64,000 nucleotides of DNA, from NCBI GenBank assembly GCA_021404525.1, contig JAAWWE010000009.1, positions 62,001 through 126,000 on the forward strand, in the 5' to 3' direction. The notes beneath the pieces are model-generated. The model ran no database searches. It saw nothing but the letters and a program-made list of their open reading frames with translations, and had not been told where the DNA came from. The stretch comes from Rhodobiaceae bacterium (lineage in GTDB: Bacteria > Pseudomonadota > Alphaproteobacteria > Parvibaculales > Parvibaculaceae). Positions within the stretch are counted from its first letter, which is position 1; every line of letters starts with the position of its first letter. The position numbers and the translations under genes were made by a program. This document shows positions 59,130 to 64,000 of this stretch, piece after piece.

Positions 59130-60086
59130 GTGAAGAGCATGAACATCATAGCAGGCGCCATTGTCGGACTTTTCACGTCCTCGTCTGCATTTGCGACAAC
59201 GGCTTCCAGCCACACTTACGTGACCAACGGAAACGCAGAAAGTTGGCTTGCGCTTGGCATCATTTTGGCGTCGATCGCCACCGCATGGACGATGAACTAT
59301 CACACTCCAAAGGTACGCGTTTACGGCACGCTGCTTGCCGCATCCGGCTGCTTCGCAGTTACCGCATGGTTTTTGTTCTTTGTACTCGGCACGGGAATTC
59401 TGGAGGAGCCAAAACCAAACCAAACCCCAATGGACTCAGCAAAGCCTGCCTTCTTATGGTTGCAAGCTGCGGTCGCGTTTCTTGCTGGCCTGCTGCTTGT
59501 CAGAGCAGCGTTCCTCCAACGCAAGAACGTAGAAACACTCGACCTTCCTTCAGCAAATGAGCAGGATCGCTACGGGCGGGTCTCTCGTCTCTTGCATTGG
59601 ACAATTGCAATATTGTTTATCTCGCTTATTCCAATGGGAATTTTCACATCGATGATCCCAGAGGACACCTCGTTCAGAAACGACTATTACATTGTCCACA
59701 AAACCATTGGCGTCACTGTATTTCTTTTGATCCTTGTGCGGCTCGCCTGGAACTGGCACTCCAAACGCCCTGCATTGGATGCTTCGCTGAAGCCCTGGGA
59801 ACGCAAATTGGCGCACGGGGTCCATATCAGTCTCTACGGGATGATGATCGCCTTCCCTATCACCGGCTATGTGATGACCAGCATGCACGGGTTTGGCACC
59901 TACATCTTCGCTTGGGAAGTGCCGCCGTTCTTGGACAAGAGCGATGCCTATGTGATCTGGGGGACCTTCCACAAATACCTCCTCCCCTACCTGCTCTATA
60001 TGATCTTGGGCGCACATATTCTCGGCGCGCTTAAGCATCATTTTGTGGACAAGCACCAAAACGCATTCAAGAGGATGGTTTCGTAG
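59130..60086 (+). CDS. Cytochrome b561-type membrane protein
   Basis: A 318-residue protein from the GTG at 59130, chosen because it gives a clean Sec signal peptide (KSMNIIAGAIVGLFTSSSAFA) with GGGGAAAA upstream. An N-terminal helical pair (about 38-100) is followed by a four-helix cytochrome b561 domain: RVSRLLHWTIAILFISLIPMG, YIVHKTIGVTVFLLILVRLAWNW, WERKLAHGVHISLYGMMIAFPITGY, LPYLLYMILGAHILGALKHHF. The haem-ligand histidines are in LHW, HKT, HGVH and GAHI. The frame is open further upstream (to 58893). It probably transfers electrons to quinone in the inner membrane. Confidence 0.82.
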   Translation: MKSMNIIAGAIVGLFTSSSAFATTASSHTYVTNGNAESWLALGIILASIATAWTMNYHTPKVRVYGTLLAASGCFAVTAWFLFFVLGTGILEEPKPNQTPMDSAKPAFLWLQAAVAFLAGLLLVRAAFLQRKNVETLDLPSANEQDRYGRVSRLLHWTIAILFISLIPMGIFTSMIPEDTSFRNDYYIVHKTIGVTVFLLILVRLAWNWHSKRPALDASLKPWERKLAHGVHISLYGMMIAFPITGYVMTSMHGFGTYIFAWEVPPFLDKSDAYVIWGTFHKYLLPYLLYMILGAHILGALKHHFVDKHQNAFKRMVS

Positions 60087-60109
60087 TCGGCTCGGATACA
60101 CGCGAGAAT

Positions 60110-60140
60110 GGGGCTGGACGACGCAAGCTGCACCAGCCCC
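60110..60140. terminator. Hairpin between convergent b561 and SDR genes
   Basis: GGGGCTGG (60110-60117) pairs with CCAGCCCC (60133-60140) across a 15-base loop, 23 bases after the b561 stop and 33 bases before the SDR stop. There is no T-tract. It may act as a bidirectional Rho-dependent or structural terminator. Confidence 0.4.
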
Positions 60141-60173
60141 GCTCGTTGAAGAGATTCGAAAATAAGCTACGCG

Positions 60174-60968
60174 TCAGAAAATCGATTGGTGCTGACCGCC
60201 ATCAATGACAATGTTCTGCCCAACAATAAAACGCGCCAGTGGACTGCAGAGCAACGCGGCCATGGGTGCCATATCTTCTGCTTCTGCGAGGAAGCCTGCA
60301 GGGATTTTGTTGTGCTCTAAAAAATGTGGCAAACAAACTTCCTGGGTTGGTTCCAATCCGAAAGCATCGGCATAGGCTTGAGTGTTTTCATCAAAACCTT
60401 CTGTTCTGAACATGCCCGGCAGAATATTGTTGATCAGCACACCATGACCCGCAATTTCCCGCGACACGCTAGCGGTGTAATTCAGAAGAGCCGACCGGGC
60501 AGGTCCCGACAACAGCCGCCAGATCATCGGGTTTTTCGCTGAGAAGGTAGCTATGTTGACGATCCTCCCCCACTGCCGCTCCTTCATGCCAGGAATATAG
60601 TTGCGCATGATTTCGATCGGTCCGACGAGTGTTGTCTCAATGGACGAGCGCCACATATCAGGCGTCACATTCAGAAAATTGCCGTTAGGCGCCGGCGGCT
60701 TAATGGTGATGGAGAGAATGTCCGGGTCAGGACAGGCCGCAAACAAGGCACTGCGCCCTTCATCCGTCGAGGAGTCCGCCACAATGGGCGTGACGGTCGT
60801 CCCATATTTTTCCGACATTTCTTTGGCGGATTGTACCAACCGGTCCTCACGCCGAGCTGAAATGTAGAGGTCGACACCGGCTTCCGCTAAACGCTCCGCA
60901 GTAGCACGGCCCATGCCCGCACTGCCACCGGCCATAAGCGCTTTCTTACCTTTAATCTGCAAATCCAT
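60174..60968 (-). CDS. Short-chain dehydrogenase/reductase
   Basis: A 264-residue SDR. AGGSAGMGRAT is a variant of TGxxxGxG, with Ala-Gly-Gly. The NNAG motif is replaced by SITIKPPAPNG. The catalytic position normally Tyr-x-x-x-Lys reads LSGPARSALLNYTA with no YxxxK, so this is a divergent or inactive member. The C-terminal part ends with IDGGQHQSIF. The start at 60968 has GGAG 6 bases upstream. It precedes the second DsbA-fold isomerase by about 60 bases. Confidence 0.88.
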   Translation of the reverse strand: MDLQIKGKKALMAGGSAGMGRATAERLAEAGVDLYISARREDRLVQSAKEMSEKYGTTVTPIVADSSTDEGRSALFAACPDPDILSITIKPPAPNGNFLNVTPDMWRSSIETTLVGPIEIMRNYIPGMKERQWGRIVNIATFSAKNPMIWRLLSGPARSALLNYTASVSREIAGHGVLINNILPGMFRTEGFDENTQAYADAFGLEPTQEVCLPHFLEHNKIPAGFLAEAEDMAPMAALLCSPLARFIVGQNIVIDGGQHQSIF

Positions 60969-61030
60969 GATTGTCTCCATTCGAATTGTATTGCCGATCA
61001 ACGACCGGCAGTGATGTCGCGTTTATTTGG

Positions 61031-61675
61031 TCAGCTTTTGGTGCGACCAAGTCGTTGCAGATGCCATCTCAACGTGTCGACGCGGTCCTGGCCGAAGAAC
61101 GGCTCATTGCGCACAACCATTGTTGGAACACCCCAGTGACCGGCAGCTTCAAGCCCGTCATGGTTGCGTTCAATCTCATCTAGATGATCGCCCTCGCTTA
61201 TCGCCGTTTCCATCTGCGCAAGATCAAGGCCACAGGTCGCTGCGGCGTCTTTGAGGTGGGTGCCGGTGTCCCAATCTTCCGTCCCGCCGAACACGAGAGA
61301 GGAAACAGCTGCGGCAAACTCAACTCCCTTGCCCTGCCGTTGGGCTTCAACACCCAACTTGGAAAGACGCCATATGTGAGGTTGCTCGTCAGCCACCTGC
61401 ATCGTCTCATAATCCTGTACAATGGGATCAGGATTCGGCCAGACATGCGGACGCCCCAGCATTTCCGCTCGTCGTTCCCAGTCCATCAGGATGTAGAGCG
61501 CGGGCTTGCGGTTCGCCGCATCAAAAACTGCCTCCTTGTTCCGAATTGCCAACGGCAACACAACACGCAGAGCAATGTCCACGTCGAAATCCTCCTGGAG
61601 CTGCAGCAGGTCTGCGGTCACCAGGTAGGAATAAGGGCTACGAAAAGACCAATAGACATCGACCGGTTCGGCCAT
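61031..61675 (-). CDS. DsbA-fold 2-hydroxychromene-2-carboxylate isomerase family protein
   Basis: A 214-residue thioredoxin-fold protein with the N-terminal VYWSFRSPYSYL (Ser-Pro instead of CxxC), like FrnE/HCCA isomerases. The C-terminal block is GVPTMVVRNEPFFGQDRVDTL. It is a relative of the protein at 3599-4201. The start at 61675 has GGAGG 6 bases upstream. It may form an operon with the SDR downstream, and lies 120 bases downstream of the AraC stop on the same strand. Confidence 0.9.
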   Translation of the reverse strand: MAEPVDVYWSFRSPYSYLVTADLLQLQEDFDVDIALRVVLPLAIRNKEAVFDAANRKPALYILMDWERRAEMLGRPHVWPNPDPIVQDYETMQVADEQPHIWRLSKLGVEAQRQGKGVEFAAAVSSLVFGGTEDWDTGTHLKDAAATCGLDLAQMETAISEGDHLDEIERNHDGLEAAGHWGVPTMVVRNEPFFGQDRVDTLRWHLQRLGRTKS

Positions 61676-61795
61676 GATTTTCCTCCAACGTTCCGTCTTG
61701 AACACGAAGGCAAAATGCAGAGGAAAGGCACCAGGTACGAGACCAAAGCCGGACAAAAGTTATACATATCCGGCCAGGTTGGAGGGTGAACGAAG

Positions 61796-62815
61796 TCAGC
61801 GGTGTCGATAGGCTGATGGCGACTGCCCGGTCCATTTTTTGAACGCCCGCCCGAAATGGGATGGATGCTCAAAGCCCAACTCGTAGGCAATTGAGGCGAC
61901 CGGTTCATCCGTTTCAAGCAGCAGCTTGATTGCCAACCGCTGACGGGCACTGTCGAGGATCGATTGATAGGTTGTTCCCGATTGTTTGAGCTTCCGACGT
62001 AGATTGCGTCCGGACAGCCCCAGCATTGCCGCAGCCTGTTCCAAATTTGGCGGCGATGACAAATGATCAAGCACAAGCGACGTCACCGCCCCTGCAGCCC
62101 CCTCTTCGGCATACCCCTCTTGGAGTTGCTTCTCACACACATCGGTAATTAATCGCACTGTTTGTGGATCGGCATATTTCAACGGTGCATCAATAAGGTC
62201 TGGGTCAAGAAACACACGATTCCGCGGGCAGCCGAATTGCATTTCAAAGCCCAAATCACCGCTGATCTGGTCAAATCCGTCTGGTTTGCGCATTGCCATC
62301 TCAGCTCGCTGCACCAAATGCTTGCCCCCTAAGGCGTCCTTGAAAAAGAAATCGATAAAGAACACCAAAGAACTGACTGCGAAATAGGTAACGGCCTCAT
62401 CGGTTACATGGGATTCGACTTCCAGCACCACACCCTGATCTGCATGGCCAAACTGAACCGTCAGCGTCCGCGTGTAAATGCGGTTGTACCGCGTGATCAA
62501 ATGCAGCGCGCGAGAGATACGGCCTGCATTCGCTATGGCCATGAGGAAGGCACTGTACCCAACACTGAATGCTCGCTTGGACACATCCATGGCGAGATGA
62601 AGGTTGCCGCTTAAGTCCAAGGCACGCGTGATAAAGCGCTGATGCTGGTCCGCGCTAAGCCTGAACTTTTCGTTGGATAGATCCTTGCGGTCGAATCCGA
62701 GGCCTTCGAACAGGGCGTCGACGTCAACACCATCTTCTAAGAGAATCTGCGTCAGCAGCCCCGGGAAGCTGGGCAGATGCGACCGTTCTATTGATGTCAA
62801 ACCCCCATTGGTCAT
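61796..62815 (-). CDS. AraC family transcriptional regulator (OruR/GliR-like)
   Basis: A 339-residue regulator. The N-terminal half matches the Arabinose_bd ligand domain (LPSFPGLLTQILLEDGVDVDALFEGLGFD, NLHLAMDVSKRAFSVGYSAFLMAIANAGRISRAL). The C-terminal AraC domain has two helix-turn-helices: NLEQAAAMLGLSGRNLRRKLKQSGTTYQSIL, then PVASIAYELGFEHPSHFGRAFKKWTGQSPSAYR. No ribosome site precedes the ATG; a TATAAT sits 6 bases upstream, suggesting a leaderless mRNA. It probably controls the isomerase and SDR downstream. Confidence 0.92.
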   Translation of the reverse strand: MTNGGLTSIERSHLPSFPGLLTQILLEDGVDVDALFEGLGFDRKDLSNEKFRLSADQHQRFITRALDLSGNLHLAMDVSKRAFSVGYSAFLMAIANAGRISRALHLITRYNRIYTRTLTVQFGHADQGVVLEVESHVTDEAVTYFAVSSLVFFIDFFFKDALGGKHLVQRAEMAMRKPDGFDQISGDLGFEMQFGCPRNRVFLDPDLIDAPLKYADPQTVRLITDVCEKQLQEGYAEEGAAGAVTSLVLDHLSSPPNLEQAAAMLGLSGRNLRRKLKQSGTTYQSILDSARQRLAIKLLLETDEPVASIAYELGFEHPSHFGRAFKKWTGQSPSAYRHR

Positions 62816-62821
62816 GACAAC

Positions 62822-62827
62822 ATTATA
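62822..62827 (-). promoter_or_regulatory. Possible -10 element of a leaderless AraC transcript
   Basis: TATAAT on the minus strand ends 6 bases before the AraC ATG at 62815. The usual -10-to-start spacing would put transcription start at or next to the ATG. No convincing -35 hexamer is seen. No Shine-Dalgarno lies in between. Confidence 0.4.
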
Positions 62828-62871
62828 GCGTCACTTCTTGAAAGGACGAGACAGAGAAAGCGTTCTGCATG

Positions 62872-62958
62872 TGGTGGCCCCACCCGGACTTGAACCGGGA
62901 AGCCCTTACGGGCGACAGATTTTAAGTCTGCTGCGTATACCAATTTCGCCATGGGGCC
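62872..62958 (-). tRNA. tRNA-Leu (anticodon UAA)
   Basis: An 87-nt class II tRNA with the CCA end encoded. The acceptor stem is GGCCCCA / TGGGGCC, the D-arm has GCGAAATTGGTATACGC, the anticodon stem-loop is CAGACTTAAAATCTG with anticodon TAA, the long variable arm contains CGCCCGTAAGGGC, and the T-arm is CCCGGTTCAAGTCCGGG. Discriminator A precedes CCA. It reads UUA codons. It lies upstream of the AraC gene on the same strand. Confidence 0.97.
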
Positions 62959-63073
62959 CCATGGTGACATGCGTGTGTCAAACACAAGCGACTCAATCAA
63001 GCGAGCGCGGCGCCACCATAATGCCGCTACCCCCTGTTTGAAAACCTCAAGGTCAGGTCACCAAGCTCTCTGC

Positions 63074-63106
63074 CAAAAAGAAAACGGCGGCCCAAAGGAC
63101 CGCCGT
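63074..63106 (-). terminator. Intrinsic terminator of the small exported protein gene
   Basis: On the minus strand ACGGCGG and CCGCCGT (63084-63090 and 63100-63106 on the plus strand) form a 7-bp stem. A T-rich stretch (TTTCTTTTT on the minus strand) follows. It lies 24 bases after the stop of the gene at 63130. Confidence 0.88.
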
Positions 63107-63129
63107 CTCAAAAATCAATGTCGGCAGGC

Positions 63130-63378
63130 TTAGTTGACCATGCCCTGCCAGACAGGCCAGCAAGTGTTGCCAGCAGATGCTGCGATCTTGGACTGCGCGT
63201 CCTTCGCATCAGAGCCATCAGCAGCTTCGACATAATCGTCTTTACCGGTGCACCAGACATAGAACTGGTGCTTGCCAGCTTTAGACATGCTGTCGAAGTT
63301 TGAATCCAGTGCCATCGCACCAGTGCTCATCATCGACATGCCTGCAGCGATCCCCACAATGGCAGCAAACTTCTTCAT
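63130..63378 (-). CDS. Small exported protein
   Basis: An 82-residue protein with a Sec signal peptide (KKFAAIVGIAAGMSMMSTGAMA) leaving about 59 residues. The mature part has two Cys (YVWCTGKDDY, GNTCWPVW) that could form a disulfide, and a KHQFYVWC and SKIAASAG pattern. I do not recognise the family. GGGAG lies 8 bases before the ATG. It is a single gene with a strong terminator, so it may be abundantly expressed. Confidence 0.85.
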   Translation of the reverse strand: MKKFAAIVGIAAGMSMMSTGAMALDSNFDSMSKAGKHQFYVWCTGKDDYVEAADGSDAKDAQSKIAASAGNTCWPVWQGMVN

Positions 63379-63730
63379 TTCGCGTTCTCCCTCAGGGTTT
63401 TAGTACCCACAATTAGTTCGTCTTCGTTGCCCGAGCCTTCAGTCTACTCGAGAGCCCCTCCACTGGAACCCTTTTGCACGAAGCGGGATCAATGAGACCC
63501 CCCTCCATGGCATCCGACAAAACATATCGCATGCCAGCTTCGTTCAAATGAACCTCCACTTACGAGCATTTCAGTGAGGCACAGTAACGAGTTATGCCAA
63601 AGAGTGTACCGAAAATAGCCCCGCGTACAGCTGAAAACTTCGTAATGTTGAGGTTAATGTTGCAAAAAAACGACGTCGACCACCCTGACTCCCGCTCTTT
63701 GTCTGGGATTCAAGGTTAAGAGCACCAAGA
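63379..63730. other. Intergenic region with no recognised feature
   Basis: About 350 bases upstream of the small exported protein gene and downstream of the CinA-like gene. No convincing ORF, tRNA or strong hairpin was found. It should hold the exported gene's promoter. Confidence 0.5.
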
Positions 63731-64000
63731 TCAGCTTGTCCTCTCGACAGGGTTTCCTCCAACCTTTGCCGCTAGGTCAAATGTCGCTTTCAGGGCTGCT
63801 TCCAGCTGATCCGATTCGACCGACCGCAAAACCAACGAAGTCCCATATTGCTTATCGCGGAAGAATGGATAGCTCCCGATACCGACACTTGGATATTTCT
63901 CCTGGATCGCACCCAGCTCATCAGCGACGGCACTTTCACCGACAAAACAGTCAATCGTCTTGCTGATCATCCGTGCCCCGCCCTCTAGGCGGTCCGCCAG
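63731..64000 (-). CDS. CinA/MoaB-type molybdopterin-binding protein (C-terminal part, cut by window edge)
   Basis: The frame is open from the right edge to the TGA at 63731-63733 and gives 89 residues. They run LADRLEGGARMIS, KTIDCFVGESAVADELGAIQ, EKYPSVGIGSYPFFRDKQYG, TSLVLRSVES. This matches the C-terminal portion of CinA-like molybdopterin-binding proteins, which end in an IGSYPxF and SLVLR pattern. The domain probably binds a nucleotide or molybdopterin, and some CinA proteins are pyrophosphatases. The ATG seen at 63970 is internal and should not be taken as the start. Confidence 0.88.
   Translation of the reverse strand: MADRLEGGARMISKTIDCFVGESAVADELGAIQEKYPSVGIGSYPFFRDKQYGTSLVLRSVESDQLEAALKATFDLAAKVGGNPVERTS

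Noticed and set aside
63736-63966. A plus-strand 76-residue ORF over the CinA-like fragment
   Set aside because: The minus strand has a recognisable CinA/MoaB C-terminus that continues off the edge, whereas the plus-strand ORF has no motif.

Overview
The window looks like a chromosomal segment of a free-living, probably marine, heterotrophic alphaproteobacterium. The order Hyphomicrobiales, near the Parvibaculaceae/Rhodobiaceae, is my best guess. This rests on family content only: DUF3126, PAS_5-type PAS proteins, a CHCC zinc finger of the NDUFS6 type, PilZ proteins, an HfaB/CsgG-like lipoprotein, and many enoyl-CoA hydratases and short-chain dehydrogenases. Genes are dense, short intergenic gaps are usual, and several convergent pairs lie within about 20 bases of each other. 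There is no rRNA, CRISPR array, integrase, transposase or phage gene. One tRNA (Leu, UAA) lies near the right end.

Layout. Positions 1-8650: the tail of an unknown gene, a carotenoid oxygenase divergent from a TetR regulator with a clear operator-like dyad, a DUF4389 protein, a rhomboid protease, a DsbA-fold isomerase, a small secreted peptide followed by an HfaB/CsgG-like outer-membrane lipoprotein, and an exported GH2 glycosidase. Positions 8800-24300: two PAS_5 proteins, a TetR regulator convergent on a remarkable Asn-rich exported protein, a pentapeptide-repeat protein, a GMC oxidoreductase, an OmpA-type lipoprotein, a double PilZ protein, three crotonases, a LapG-type peptidase, a GYF domain joined to a SinR/Cas2-like domain, and a gamma carbonic anhydrase. 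Positions 24400-36700: a Tat-exported PhoX phosphatase, several uncharacterised membrane proteins, a large MMPL/RND transporter, DUF3126, a PCu(A)C copper chaperone, an SDR, an amine-oxidase-type flavoprotein and CysE.

Positions 36860-40880 hold a compact plus-strand operon: alpha/beta hydrolase, type I sulfatase, enoyl-CoA hydratase, SDR. It reads as a catabolic pathway for a sulfated or esterified carbon source. Positions 40980-50090 hold a GST-like protein translationally coupled to an acidic exported protein, then a PilZ protein, an SDR and a duplicated [GPH-family MFS transporter + alpha/beta hydrolase] cassette. The second copy of the cassette is split by an M20 amidohydrolase on the opposite strand. 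Positions 50100-55750 carry a lactonase-like metallo-hydrolase, an amidohydrolase divergent from a MarR regulator around a perfect 14-bp palindrome, an MFS transporter and a DUF3604 protein. The right end has a hybrid histidine kinase, a LysR regulator, a cytochrome b561-type protein with an ambiguous N-terminus, an SDR, a second DsbA-fold isomerase, an AraC regulator that looks leaderless, tRNA-Leu, a small exported protein and the C-terminal part of a CinA/MoaB-type protein running off the edge.

The most unusual items are the Asn-rich exported protein (an amyloid- or prion-like composition, only 4.5 kb from a CsgG-family secretion lipoprotein), the GYF/SinR-like fusion, and the tandemly duplicated transporter-hydrolase cassette. 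All functional assignments come from reading motifs and overall resemblance; no database search was run.
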